Origin: Crenobacter intestini
GTDB taxonomy: Bacteria; Pseudomonadota; Gammaproteobacteria; Burkholderiales; Chromobacteriaceae
Length of the DNA: 64,000 bases
Direction: 5' to 3'
Assembly (NCBI RefSeq): GCF_004919095.1
Contig: NZ_STGJ01000001.1
Coordinates: 248,001 to 312,000, forward strand
The notes under the pieces are model-generated. The model did no database searches and was not told where the DNA came from. It saw only the letters and a program-made list of their open reading frames with translations. This document shows, piece after piece, positions 48,447-56,994 of the stretch. How positions within the stretch are numbered: position 1 is the first letter of the stretch; each line of letters opens with the position of its first letter. The translations under genes were made by a program, and so were the position numbers.

Positions 48447-49499
48447 ATGCTGCCCATGCCGCCTAGAGTCCTGCCCGACACGCTATTCGCCCGCAACCAC
48501 CTGGAGATGGACGACGAAGGCGTATTCCGGCTGACAGCCCGCGGCCGCTCCCTGTACCAACCGCACCCGGCGCACATGGCGCTGGAAGACGGCACGGCAA
48601 GCGAACCCATGCGCAGCCTGGCCTTGCTGCGCAAACGGCTGGGCGAAATCTTCCGGGACCCGCTTGCCTGCAACGACGCAGCAGGCCGCTTGCGCGAAAT
48701 GGGACAACAGGTCGACGCGCTTGTCCGCCGCTCGCCGGACGCGTGCATCGCCGCCATCCTCATCACGCCCTGCCCCGAATACACCCTGCAGCACGCGCTG
48801 AACGCGAGCGTGCTGGCCACCTTGCTCGGCATGCAGGCACAACTGGATGCGGACGAACTGGAAACCGTGACGCTGGCCGCGATGACCATGAATATCGGCA
48901 CCGTCCGCCTGCAAGACCTGCTGGCCGGGCAGGCCAGCCCGCCGAGCACCTCGCAGCGCCAGCTGATCCGCCTGCACCCCATCCTCTCGTCGGCCCTGCT
49001 GCGCGAGATGGGGGTGACCGACCCGCGCTGGCACGAAACGGTGCAGACCCACCACGAGGAATGGAACGGCCGCGGCTACCCCTTCCTGCTCAATCAGGAA
49101 GAGATCGGGGACGCCGCCCATATCGTGCATCTGGCCGACATCGCGTGCGCCAAGCTGATGCCGCGCGGCTACCGGAGCCGTCTGCCGGCCCGCCAGGCGC
49201 TGGCCCAGCTCTACCAGAACCGCGACGAACAGTTCGACGTGCGCCTGGTCTCGCTCCTGGTACGCGAACTGGGCTTCTACCCGCCCGGCGGCTTTGTCGA
49301 ACTGGCCGGCGGCGAGCTTGGCGTGGTCGTCAAGCGGGGCGCCTCGGCGCAGAGCCCGCTGGTTGTCCTGCCCGACGCGCCGCAACACATCCTCGACACC
49401 ACTACACCCGAACACCCGATCAAGGGCGCGGCGATGCCGCCGCGCATCAACCTCCAGCAATACGAAGCCCTGACCCGGCTTTGGGAGAACCTGGCATGA
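48447..49499 (+). CDS. Degenerate HD-GYP domain protein
   Basis: The 350-residue product has an N-terminal region of about 100 residues without a known fold and an HD-GYP-like domain. Canonical HD-GYP enzymes degrade cyclic di-GMP and need the HD pair and the HHE...GYP motif. Here the HD pair is replaced by Met148-Asn149 (AAMTMNIGTVRL), while His116 (LQHALN), HHEEWNGRGYP (202-212) and the LADIACAKL helix are kept. With key metal ligands missing it is probably not an active phosphodiesterase and may be a binding or scaffold protein. ATG 48447 lacks a good ribosome-binding site; ATG 48456 is an alternative. It overlaps the DUF1653 gene as ATGA. Confidence 0.85.
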   Translation: MLPMPPRVLPDTLFARNHLEMDDEGVFRLTARGRSLYQPHPAHMALEDGTASEPMRSLALLRKRLGEIFRDPLACNDAAGRLREMGQQVDALVRRSPDACIAAILITPCPEYTLQHALNASVLATLLGMQAQLDADELETVTLAAMTMNIGTVRLQDLLAGQASPPSTSQRQLIRLHPILSSALLREMGVTDPRWHETVQTHHEEWNGRGYPFLLNQEEIGDAAHIVHLADIACAKLMPRGYRSRLPARQALAQLYQNRDEQFDVRLVSLLVRELGFYPPGGFVELAGGELGVVVKRGASAQSPLVVLPDAPQHILDTTTPEHPIKGAAMPPRINLQQYEALTRLWENLA

Positions 49500-49720
49500 A
49501 CGCAAGACCTTCCATCCTTCCCGGCCGATACCGCCACTACAAGGGGCGCGACTATCAGGTGATCGACCTGGTCCGCCACAGCGAGACCGAAGAGTGGCTG
49601 GTGCTGTACCGCCCCCTCTACGGCGAAGGCGCCCTGTGGGTGCGCCCCGCCGGAATGTTCATGGAAAACGTCAGTGTGGACGGGGCACTGCGGCCGCGTT
49701 TCGAACGCACGGGAGACTGA
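49496..49720 (+). CDS. DUF1653 family protein
   Basis: This 74-residue protein matches DUF1653 along its whole length: GRYRHYKGRDYQVIDLVRHS, ETEEWLVLYRPLYGEGALWV, RPAGMFMENV and a final PRFER. These small proteins are common in bacteria and their role is unknown. The gene overlaps the HD-GYP gene by 4 bases and is followed directly by msrA. Confidence 0.9.
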   Translation: MNARPSILPGRYRHYKGRDYQVIDLVRHSETEEWLVLYRPLYGEGALWVRPAGMFMENVSVDGALRPRFERTGD

Positions 49721-49721
49721 A

Positions 49722-50267
49722 ATGCAGACAGCGATCTTCGCAGGCGGCTGCTTCTGGTGCACGGAGGCGGCGTTCTCGCGCATGCCGGGCGTGCTAACCG
49801 TCGAGCCGGGCTACACCGGCGGCACGCTCGAGAACCCCGGCTACCGGGCGGTATGCCGCGGCGACAGCGGCCACGCCGAAGCGGTGCGCGTGCGTTACGA
49901 CGAAACCTTGATCGACTACCCGACGCTGCTGTCGGTGTTCTTCGCCAGCCACGACCCGACCACGCTCAACCGCCAGGGGCACGATATCGGCTCACAGTAC
50001 CGCTCGGCGATCTTCACGCTGAACGACGCGCAGGCCCGCGCAGCCCGCGAGGCGATCGCGCGGCTAGACAAGACAGGCGCGTTCGGCGCGCCCATCGTCA
50101 CCGAAGTGACCGCGGCCGGCCCGTTCTGGCCGGCCGAGGCCGAACACTCGAACTATTTCGAACGTCACGGCGACGCGCCGTATTGCCAGGCGGTGATCGC
50201 GCCCAAGCTCGCCAAATTCGCGCACTATTTTCCGGACGGCCGCGCCGGCGACCGCTGCCAAAAATAA
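49722..50267 (+). CDS. msrA: Peptide methionine (S)-S-oxide reductase
   Basis: MsrA repairs the S form of methionine sulfoxide in proteins with electrons from thioredoxin. The 181-residue product has the active site IFAGGCFWCTEAAF near the N-terminus, GYTGGTLENPGYRAVCRGDSG, DPTTLNRQGHDIGSQYRS, and C-terminal cysteines (YCQAVI and DRCQK) that can act as resolving residues. GGGAGA precedes ATG 49722. It is the last gene of the unit that begins at 48447, and the K+ channel starts 42 bases on. Confidence 0.95.
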   Translation: MQTAIFAGGCFWCTEAAFSRMPGVLTVEPGYTGGTLENPGYRAVCRGDSGHAEAVRVRYDETLIDYPTLLSVFFASHDPTTLNRQGHDIGSQYRSAIFTLNDAQARAAREAIARLDKTGAFGAPIVTEVTAAGPFWPAEAEHSNYFERHGDAPYCQAVIAPKLAKFAHYFPDGRAGDRCQK

Positions 50268-50309
50268 TGCAAATCGGATAACATCCGCCCATTTGGCTGA
50301 GCGTCATCC

Positions 50310-51284
50310 ATGGGCAAGGCTCTTACCCGGAAACTGCTGCTGCTGACCGCGCTACTCGGCGCTGTCATCCTGACCGGCACGTCAGGCTATACGCTGATCG
50401 AAGGCTGGCCGCTGTTCGATAGCCTGTACATGACAGTCATTACGCTGGCGACCATCGGCTACGGGGAGACGCATCCCCTCTCGCAGGTGGGGCGCGCGTT
50501 CACTATTGCGCTGGTCTTCTTCGGCACCGGCGTGGTCGGCTACACACTCTCCTCGCTGACACTGCTGCTGTTCCAGAGTGACCTGCCGCAAATCCTGAAA
50601 AGACGGGCTATGGAAAAAGAAATTGCCCGGCTGCAAGGCCACATCATCGTGTGCGGGCTATCGCACACTGGGCTTGCCGCCATCGACGAGCTGACCCACA
50701 GCGGCCACCCCGTGGTTGCCGTCGAACGTGACGAAGCGGCTGCACGCGCGCTCGACTCGCTGGACATCCCCTATATCGTCGGCGACGCGACCGAGGATGC
50801 CAACCTGACTGCGGCAGGCGCGCTCAACGCGCGGGCGCTGATCAGTTGTCTGACTTCGGATGCCGAAAATGCCTTCGTAATCGTTACCGCCCGCACGCTC
50901 AATCCGCAACTGCTGCTGGTCGCCAAGGCTGAAACCGAGGCGTCTCGCCGCAAGCTGCTCGCGGTCGGCGCACACAAAGTGGTTGTCCCCTCCTACTTGG
51001 GCGGCGTCAACCTCGCCAATCTGGTCGTCAATCCCGAGACGCTGCACTTTTTCGAGCGGCTACATACCCGCTACCCCAACACCTTCCGCGCCGAAGTGGT
51101 TCCCGTACATCCCGAGTGGGACGGCAAGCTGCTTGGCGAATGCCTAGCGCTGGACGATGGCCGCACCATGGTGATCGCCCTGGAAACACCCGGCGAAGAT
51201 GTGCTATTCAACCCGGGCCCTGCCACACGGCTGCAAAATGGCGCGTCACTGATGATCATCGGCCGCCACGGCGGCAAGGTATGA
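50310..51284 (+). CDS. Two-helix potassium channel with RCK domain
   Basis: The 324-residue product has two membrane segments (about 9-26 and 62-83) around the selectivity filter TLATIGYGE (Thr48 to Gly52), then a cytoplasmic RCK region: HIIVCGLSHTGLAAIDEL (a Rossmann motif in which the second Gly is Ser), IPYIVGDATEDANLTAAGAL, and a TrkA-C-like end (SLMIIGRHGG). This is the MthK/Kch-like gated K+ channel layout. The stop overlaps the start of a sensor histidine kinase as ATGA, which is unusual for such channels and suggests a functional link. Confidence 0.92.
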   Translation: MGKALTRKLLLLTALLGAVILTGTSGYTLIEGWPLFDSLYMTVITLATIGYGETHPLSQVGRAFTIALVFFGTGVVGYTLSSLTLLLFQSDLPQILKRRAMEKEIARLQGHIIVCGLSHTGLAAIDELTHSGHPVVAVERDEAAARALDSLDIPYIVGDATEDANLTAAGALNARALISCLTSDAENAFVIVTARTLNPQLLLVAKAETEASRRKLLAVGAHKVVVPSYLGGVNLANLVVNPETLHFFERLHTRYPNTFRAEVVPVHPEWDGKLLGECLALDDGRTMVIALETPGEDVLFNPGPATRLQNGASLMIIGRHGGKV

Positions 51285-53524
51285 CCTTCCAACCGGCCCC
51301 GCCCTTAGCACAGCGCCTACTGCGGCTGGCGCGCCGCCATGCGATGGCGCTGTCGCTGTGGGCCGTGCTGTGGGCAAGCCTGATGCTGCTCGTGCTGGGC
51401 ATCGCCCACCGCGAGCAGCAGGCACACGTCAGGCAGACGGCCGAAACCGCGCGCACCGTGCTGCTCGCCCGTCTCGCCGCAGCCGAACACCTGCTCTCCC
51501 TGCTGGCGAACGATGCGCCCGCGCCCCACGACACCCTGCACGCACGTGCCGCACACCTGCAACAGGACTTCCCCTTTGTCTACGTGATGGGCCGCCAGCC
51601 CTACATTCCGCGCGCGGCACGCGCGGACTACGAAAAAACGCTCAGCCTGCAGTACGGCGGCCCCGTTCGCATCCGCGACTTCCGCCCACCGCTGGGGCAG
51701 CAGGCCCCGTGGCGGGACGCGCGCTACTGGCAGGTGGCCCCCGAGCGCGACTACTACCTGCCGCTGACGCAAACCGCGCCGGATCGCCATTACCCCGCCC
51801 GCTTCATGGTCGGCCTCGACCTCCTGGCCAACCCGTCTATCGGCACCGCGGTGCGGCGCAGCCTGCGCAGCGCGGCGCTCGCCATCACCGAACCGCTGAC
51901 GCTGAGCAACGGTGAGCGCGGCGTGATCCTGGTCGAGCCCATCCTGCGCCGCCAGCCCAGGCTCACCGACAACCGGCGCGACAACCTGGCGCTGGACGGC
52001 ATCGCGCTGATTGCGCTGAGCAGCGAACGCCTGCTCTCGGGCGTTGCCCTGCCCGCCGAAGCCGGCGTGCGGCTCGCGCACACCGGCAGCGCCGAGGCCA
52101 TCCCGCTTGCGGCGCCCGCGCGCACCGAACCCCGCCTCGCCGGCCTGGCGGGCCGCCTGTTCGGCACACCCGGCGCGCACCTGCCGCAACTGCGGCCGGA
52201 TTTCCCCTACCGTGTCGAGGTGCAGGCGCCGGCGCTGCCGGGCAATTTTGCAGCGGCACCGTGGCTGGCGGCCACCGCGGCGCTCGCCGCGCTGATGGCC
52301 GCGGCCACCAGCGTGCTGCACACCCGATACGCGCGGGCGCGCCGGCGCCACAACAACCCGCAGCCGCACGCGGCGTCCACCCGCCGCCGTGAAGACGCCC
52401 TGCTCGAAGGCGTCACCGACGCGGTACTGGTCGTCGATTCACAACGGCGCATCGTCGCGCTCAATACGCGGGCACTCGAGATGGCCGCGACGACGCGGGC
52501 GCTGGCCGAAGGCACCCGCATCGACGAATTGCTACCCCTGCACATCGAGCTGGCGACCCGGGGCGACGACCCGCTATCGGAGTGCCTGGCCCGGCAGACC
52601 CGGGTCTCGCTGCCCGCCCACGCCTACGTCGACACCCCGGCCGGCAAACAGTACATCGAAGGACGGCTGACGCCGTTTGGCGGCGGCGCGCTGATCGCGC
52701 TGACCCTGCTGCCGGACGCGGACGAGGGCGACGCACGGCACCGGCGCGACGAACGGCTGCATGCGCACGCGTCCGCCTACGCCCAGTCTGCGCGCGCGTC
52801 CAGCCTTGCCGAGATGGCGTCGGGCATCGCGCACGAGATCAACCAGCCGCTTTCCGCGATCAACAGCTACAACGAGGCCGCGCTAGCCATGCTGGAAGAC
52901 GGCGACGCCGACCCAATACTTATCAGGACCGCGCTCGAAGGCAGCCTCGCGCAGGTCGAACGCGCCGGGCATATCGTGCGCGGGCTGCGCAACTTCGTCG
53001 CCGCGCGCCGCCCCGAACTCATCAGCGTCGACGTCAACCAGGCGGTACGCAACGCGCTCTTGCTGGCCGCGCCCGAGCTGCGCTACACGACGACCCACGT
53101 GAACACCCGTCTCGCAAACAGCCTGCCGCGCGTGCAGGCCGACCCGATCCAGCTCGAGCAGGTGCTGCTGAACCTGATTCGCAACGCGCTGGACGCCACC
53201 GGCAGCCAGACGGGCTGGGGGCGGATCACGATTGCCAGCGAAGCGTGCACCGGCGGCGTGCGCGTCAGGGTCAGCGACAGCGGCCCCGGCATCCCGGCAG
53301 ACGTCTTGCCGCGCATATTCGACCCCTTCTACAGCGGCAAGAGCCAGGGTGGCGGCATGGGGCTGGGGCTGACCATCAGCCAGACGCTGATCGAGTCGTT
53401 CGGCGGCACCCTCTATGCGCGCAACCTGGCCGAAGGCGGCGCCGAATTCATGTTCGAACTACCCGTCCCCCGTTTCGAGGAGCCCCCATGTCCGACCACC
53501 TCGCCACAGCCGTCGTCCACCTGA
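51281..53524 (+). CDS. Sensor histidine kinase with CHASE-like periplasmic domain and PAS domain
   Basis: The 747-residue kinase has one membrane segment at about 22-42, a large periplasmic domain (FPFVYVMGRQPYIPRAARAD, later YPARFMVGLDLLANPSIGTA) that resembles CHASE domains, a second membrane segment at about 325-347, a PAS domain (TDAVLVVDSQRRIVALNTRA), the phospho-acceptor His518 in GIAHEINQPLSAIN, and a HATPase with NLIRNALDAT, DSGPGIP and GGGMGLGLTIS. The GIAHEINQPL box is of the DctB/FixL type. It overlaps the K+ channel by 4 bp and the response regulator by 37 bp. Confidence 0.92.
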   Translation: MTFQPAPPLAQRLLRLARRHAMALSLWAVLWASLMLLVLGIAHREQQAHVRQTAETARTVLLARLAAAEHLLSLLANDAPAPHDTLHARAAHLQQDFPFVYVMGRQPYIPRAARADYEKTLSLQYGGPVRIRDFRPPLGQQAPWRDARYWQVAPERDYYLPLTQTAPDRHYPARFMVGLDLLANPSIGTAVRRSLRSAALAITEPLTLSNGERGVILVEPILRRQPRLTDNRRDNLALDGIALIALSSERLLSGVALPAEAGVRLAHTGSAEAIPLAAPARTEPRLAGLAGRLFGTPGAHLPQLRPDFPYRVEVQAPALPGNFAAAPWLAATAALAALMAAATSVLHTRYARARRRHNNPQPHAASTRRREDALLEGVTDAVLVVDSQRRIVALNTRALEMAATTRALAEGTRIDELLPLHIELATRGDDPLSECLARQTRVSLPAHAYVDTPAGKQYIEGRLTPFGGGALIALTLLPDADEGDARHRRDERLHAHASAYAQSARASSLAEMASGIAHEINQPLSAINSYNEAALAMLEDGDADPILIRTALEGSLAQVERAGHIVRGLRNFVAARRPELISVDVNQAVRNALLLAAPELRYTTTHVNTRLANSLPRVQADPIQLEQVLLNLIRNALDATGSQTGWGRITIASEACTGGVRVRVSDSGPGIPADVLPRIFDPFYSGKSQGGGMGLGLTISQTLIESFGGTLYARNLAEGGAEFMFELPVPRFEEPPCPTTSPQPSST

Positions 53525-54129
53525 TCGACGACGACGCCGCGGTCCGCGCCGCGCTCGAGCTGCTGCTCGCCAGCCAGGGCTACACCGTGCACAGCCACGA
53601 GAGCGGTGACGCCTTCCTCGCGCTGCCGGACCCGGGCGAAATCGGCGCGATCATCCTCGACATCCGCATGCCAGGCTTGTCCGGGCTCGCACTGCAGGAA
53701 ATGCTCGCCGAGCGTGCGGCCAAGCTGCCGATCATCTTCATCACCGGCCACGGTGACGTCGAGCAGTGCGCGCGCGCATTTCGCGGCGGCGCGATCGACT
53801 TCCTGCCCAAGCCGGTCAACCGCGCGCAGCTGATCGACAGCCTGCGCCGCGCCTTTCGCCTGAGCATCAGCCGCCAGGCACGCGACGTGGCGATCAAGGA
53901 CGCAAGCGAACGGCTCGCCCGGCTCTCCGAGCGCGAACACGACATCCTCGAGCGGGTTGTCGACGGCTGCTCCAGCAAGGAAATTGCCCGCGAGCTAGAC
54001 CTCTCGCCGCGCACGGTCGAAGCGCACCGCGCCAGCCTGTTTGCCAAGCTGGAAGTCGGCTCGCTGGCCGAACTGATCCGCCTCTACCTGTCGGCCGACC
54101 GGGTGGCCAGCGCCACACCCATGCCATAG
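53488..54129 (+). CDS. FixJ-family response regulator
   Basis: The 213-residue product has a receiver domain with the acidic pocket LIDDDAAVR (Asp14-16), phospho-acceptor Asp58 (ILDIRMPG), and Lys108 (LPKPVN), followed by a LuxR-type helix-turn-helix (LSEREHDILERVVDGCSSKE, IARELDLSPRTVEAHRASLF). It is the partner of the kinase, with GAGGAG before ATG 53488 inside the kinase reading frame. Its targets are unknown; the channel operon itself is a plausible one. Confidence 0.94.
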   Translation: MSDHLATAVVHLIDDDAAVRAALELLLASQGYTVHSHESGDAFLALPDPGEIGAIILDIRMPGLSGLALQEMLAERAAKLPIIFITGHGDVEQCARAFRGGAIDFLPKPVNRAQLIDSLRRAFRLSISRQARDVAIKDASERLARLSEREHDILERVVDGCSSKEIARELDLSPRTVEAHRASLFAKLEVGSLAELIRLYLSADRVASATPMP

Positions 54130-54134
54130 CGGTT

Positions 54135-54163
54135 TTGGCATGCCAGCCACAACACGTTAAGAT
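54135..54163 (+). promoter_or_regulatory. nadK promoter close to the start codon
   Basis: TTGGCA (54135-54140) and TAAGAT (54158-54163), 17 bases apart. The expected transcription start would fall at about 54169-54170, i.e. on the ATG of nadK. Confidence 0.5.
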
Positions 54164-54169
54164 TCGACC

Positions 54170-55045
54170 ATGACTTGTCTATTCAAGAAGGTCGGGCTGT
54201 TCGCCCGCCACGGCAAAGCGCATATCGTCGCGTCGCTGCGCGAGCTGGCCGACCACCTCGCCTCGCGCGGGGTCGTCGTGCTGATCGACGAGGAAAGCGC
54301 CAGCGCCGAGGAAGCCGGCGCGCACCAGCGCGTATCGCGCAGCGACATGGGCAAGCTGGCCGACCTGGCCGTCGTGCTCGGCGGCGACGGCACCATGCTG
54401 TCGATCGCCCGCCTGCTCGCGCCCTACCGGGTGCCGCTTATCGGCGTCAACCAGGGCCGGCTGGGCTTCATGACCGACATCCCGCTGCACGAGATGCTCA
54501 CCAGCATCGACGCCATCCTGAACGGCGACTTCGTCCCCGAGGACCGCATCCTGTTGTCGGCGTCGGTGCTGCGCGAGGACGCCGAGGTGGCCAGCGCGCT
54601 GGCGCTCAACGACATCGTCGTCAACCGCGGCGGCCTGGGCGCGATGATCGAGTTCGAGGTATTCATCGACAACCAGTTCGTGTACAGCCAGCGCTCGGAC
54701 GGGCTGATCATCAGCACCCCGACCGGCTCGACCGCCTACGCGCTCGCCTCCGGCGGCCCCATCCTGCACCCGACCCTGCAGGCGATCGCGCTGGTGCCGA
54801 TCTGCCCGCAGTCGATGAGCAACCGCCCGATCGCCGTCTCCGACAGCTGCGAGGTCGAGTTCATGCTCACCCGCGGCCTCGACACCCGCGTCCACTTCGA
54901 CGGCCAGTCGCACTGCGACCTGATGGAGATGGACCGCGTGATCATCCGCCGTTACCGCAACCCGCTGCGCATCCTGCACCCGGCCGGTTACAACTACTAC
55001 GACATGCTCCGCCACAAGCTGCACTGGGGCGAGCGCCTGCTCTGA
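54170..55045 (+). CDS. nadK: NAD kinase
   Basis: NadK phosphorylates NAD to NADP. The 291-residue product has the GGDGT motif (VVLGGDGTMLSIARLL, about residue 70), GVNQGRLGFMTD, and the NAD-binding stretch SDGLIISTPTGSTAYALASG, with ICPQSMSNRP following. No ribosome-binding site is visible before ATG 54170, and the promoter lies so close that the mRNA may be leaderless. recN follows after 20 bases. Confidence 0.96.
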   Translation: MTCLFKKVGLFARHGKAHIVASLRELADHLASRGVVVLIDEESASAEEAGAHQRVSRSDMGKLADLAVVLGGDGTMLSIARLLAPYRVPLIGVNQGRLGFMTDIPLHEMLTSIDAILNGDFVPEDRILLSASVLREDAEVASALALNDIVVNRGGLGAMIEFEVFIDNQFVYSQRSDGLIISTPTGSTAYALASGGPILHPTLQAIALVPICPQSMSNRPIAVSDSCEVEFMLTRGLDTRVHFDGQSHCDLMEMDRVIIRRYRNPLRILHPAGYNYYDMLRHKLHWGERLL

Positions 55046-55065
55046 GCCACCCTATTTAAGAAGCC

Positions 55066-56727
55066 ATGCTGATTTCGCTCTCCGTGCGCGACTTCGTGAT
55101 CGTCGACGCACTCGAACTGGACTTTACCGAAGGCTTTACCGTGCTCACCGGCGAGACCGGCGCCGGCAAATCCATCCTGCTCGACGCCCTGAGCCTCTTG
55201 TTGGGCGACCGCGCCGAAGGCGGCGAAGTGCGCGAGGGTGCCGACCGCGCTGAACTGGCCGCCGTGTTCGACATCGCCCGCCTGCCCGCGCTCGCCGCCT
55301 GGCTCGCCTCGCACGACCTGGCCGGCGAAGACGACGAGTTGCTGATCCGCCGCGCGCTCGACAAGAACGGCCGCTCCCGCGCGCAGGTCAACGGCCGCAT
55401 CGCGACGCTGGCCCAGTTGCGCGAGATCGGCGAGCACCTGCTCGACATCCACGGCCAGCACGCTCACCAGTCGCTGGTGCGCGCCGACACCCAGCGCGGC
55501 CTGCTCGACGCGTACGCAGGCGCCTTGGCGCTCGCATCCGACGTCGCCGACGCGTGGCAAGACTGGCAGCACGCGCGCCGCGCGCGCGAGGACGCCGAGC
55601 GGCTGTCGCGCGAGTCCGAGGTCGAACGCGAACGGCTGACCTGGCAGATCGGCGAACTGGCCGAGCTTGCGCTCACCGCCGATGAGTGGAAGGACCTCAA
55701 CCAGCAGCACTCCCGCCTGGCCAACGCCGTCGAACTGACCCAGAGCGCGCAGCACGCGGTCGACGCGCTCTCCGAGATGGACGGCAACTGCCTGTCGCTG
55801 CTCGGCCTGGTGCAGAACCGCCTGTCGCGCCTTGCCGGCGTCGACCCGCGCCTGGCGGAGACGCTGGCGCTGCTCGACTCGGTCGACGCCGAACTGCGCG
55901 AAGTGGTGTACAGCCTGCGCGACTACGCAAGCGGCCTCGACGAGGACCCGGCCGAGCTCGTGCGCATCGAGGTGCGCATCGACCAGGCGATGTCCCTCGC
56001 GCGCAAGTACCGCTGCCAGCCGCAGGACCTGCCCGAGAAGCTCGCCGACTGGCAACAGCAACTCGATCAGCTCGAAGCGAGCGCCGACCAGGCCGCGCTC
56101 GCCGTCGCCGAACAGGCCGCGCTCGCGCGCTACCGGACGCAGGCCGAGAGCCTGTCGGCCAAGCGCCGCCAGGCCGCCGGCGAGCTCTCCGGGCGCATCT
56201 CCAGGGAGATGCACCACCTGGCGATGGGCGGCGCGCGCTTCGCGATCGAACTCTCGGCGCTGGCCGACCCCACCGCGCACGGCATGGAGTCGGTCGAATA
56301 CCTAGTCGCCGCCAACGCCGGCGCCACCTTGCGCCCCTTGGCCAAGGTCGCCTCCGGCGGCGAACTCTCGCGCATCAGCCTCGCCATGCAGGTGGTGATC
56401 AGCCAGGTCGCGTCTGTGCCGACGCTGATCTTCGACGAAGTCGACGTCGGCATCGGCGGGCGCGTCGCCGAGGTGGTCGGCAAGCTCCTGAAGGAACTGG
56501 GCCGCCGCTACCAGGTGCTGGCGATCACCCACCTGCCGCAGGTCGCCTCGTGCGGCGACGCGCACTGGCGCGTCGCCAAGCGCGACGAAGGCGGCCGCAC
56601 CGTCAGCCGCATCAGCGTGCTTGACACCGGCGCGCGCGTCGACGAACTCGCGCGCATGCTGGGCGGCGAGGCGATCACCGACACCACGCGCCAGCACGCC
56701 GCGGAAATGCTCGAAGCCAACGCCTGA
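55066..56727 (+). CDS. recN: DNA repair protein RecN
   Basis: RecN is an SMC-like ATPase that helps repair double-strand breaks. The 553-residue product has Walker A VLTGETGAGKSILLDALSLL (about residue 25-45), ILLDALSLLLGDRA, ATP-half-site LLDIHGQHAHQSLV, two long coiled-coil arms (about 165-370), the signature VASGGELSRISLAMQV (about 428) and Walker B LIFDEVDVGIGG (about 455). In E. coli recN is under LexA; no LexA box is visible in the 20-base gap after nadK, so here it seems to be read from the nadK transcript. Confidence 0.96.
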   Translation: MLISLSVRDFVIVDALELDFTEGFTVLTGETGAGKSILLDALSLLLGDRAEGGEVREGADRAELAAVFDIARLPALAAWLASHDLAGEDDELLIRRALDKNGRSRAQVNGRIATLAQLREIGEHLLDIHGQHAHQSLVRADTQRGLLDAYAGALALASDVADAWQDWQHARRAREDAERLSRESEVERERLTWQIGELAELALTADEWKDLNQQHSRLANAVELTQSAQHAVDALSEMDGNCLSLLGLVQNRLSRLAGVDPRLAETLALLDSVDAELREVVYSLRDYASGLDEDPAELVRIEVRIDQAMSLARKYRCQPQDLPEKLADWQQQLDQLEASADQAALAVAEQAALARYRTQAESLSAKRRQAAGELSGRISREMHHLAMGGARFAIELSALADPTAHGMESVEYLVAANAGATLRPLAKVASGGELSRISLAMQVVISQVASVPTLIFDEVDVGIGGRVAEVVGKLLKELGRRYQVLAITHLPQVASCGDAHWRVAKRDEGGRTVSRISVLDTGARVDELARMLGGEAITDTTRQHAAEMLEANA

Positions 56728-56733
56728 GCAGGC

Positions 56734-56762
56734 TAGGCAAAGCGGCGCCATTTCGCTATGAT
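56734..56762 (+). promoter_or_regulatory. tRNA-Ser promoter
   Basis: TAGGCA (56734-56739) and TATGAT (56757-56762) are 17 bases apart, followed by a GC-rich discriminator, as is typical of stable-RNA promoters under stringent control. An 8-bp inverted repeat GGCGCCAT/ATGGCGCC (56744-56751 and 56761-56768) straddles the -10 box. Confidence 0.6.
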
Positions 56763-56780
56763 GGCGCCCTCATCCGGAAC

Positions 56781-56870
56781 GGAAGCGTGGCAGAGTGGTT
56801 TAATGCACCGGTCTTGAAAACCGACGAGGGTTCACGCCCTCCGTGAGTTCGAATCTCACCGCTTCCGCCA
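56781..56870 (+). tRNA. tRNA-Ser (anticodon UGA)
   Basis: The 90-base gene folds as a class II tRNA: acceptor GGAAGCG (56781-56787) pairs with CGCTTCC, the T-loop is GTTCGAATC, a long variable arm lies between, and the CCA end is encoded (56868-56870). The anticodon TGA is at 56815-56817 in the loop CTTGAAA. The outermost anticodon-stem pair is C-A rather than a Watson-Crick pair. Confidence 0.96.
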
Positions 56871-56877
56871 AACATTC

Positions 56878-56912
56878 AAACAAAAAGCCCTGATTTTCAG
56901 GGCTTTTTGTTT
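56878..56912. terminator. Terminator after tRNA-Ser, also facing the dehydrogenase gene
   Basis: A 16-bp perfect stem (56878-56893 with 56897-56912) with a 3-base loop TTT. The core GCCCTGA/TCAGGGC is flanked by A5 and T5, so it works in both directions. Confidence 0.92.
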
Positions 56913-56994
56913 TGGTGAGCCTACGCGACAGAACCCCGCACCCACGAAACAATCCATCATGCCCTCGCGGCGTGACCTCGACACACTCGGCGGT

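Noticed and set aside
47177-48982. 601-codon minus-strand frame across dusC and into the HD-GYP gene
   Set aside because: Shares sequence with dusC in another frame and crosses a promoter and a terminator; not protein-like.
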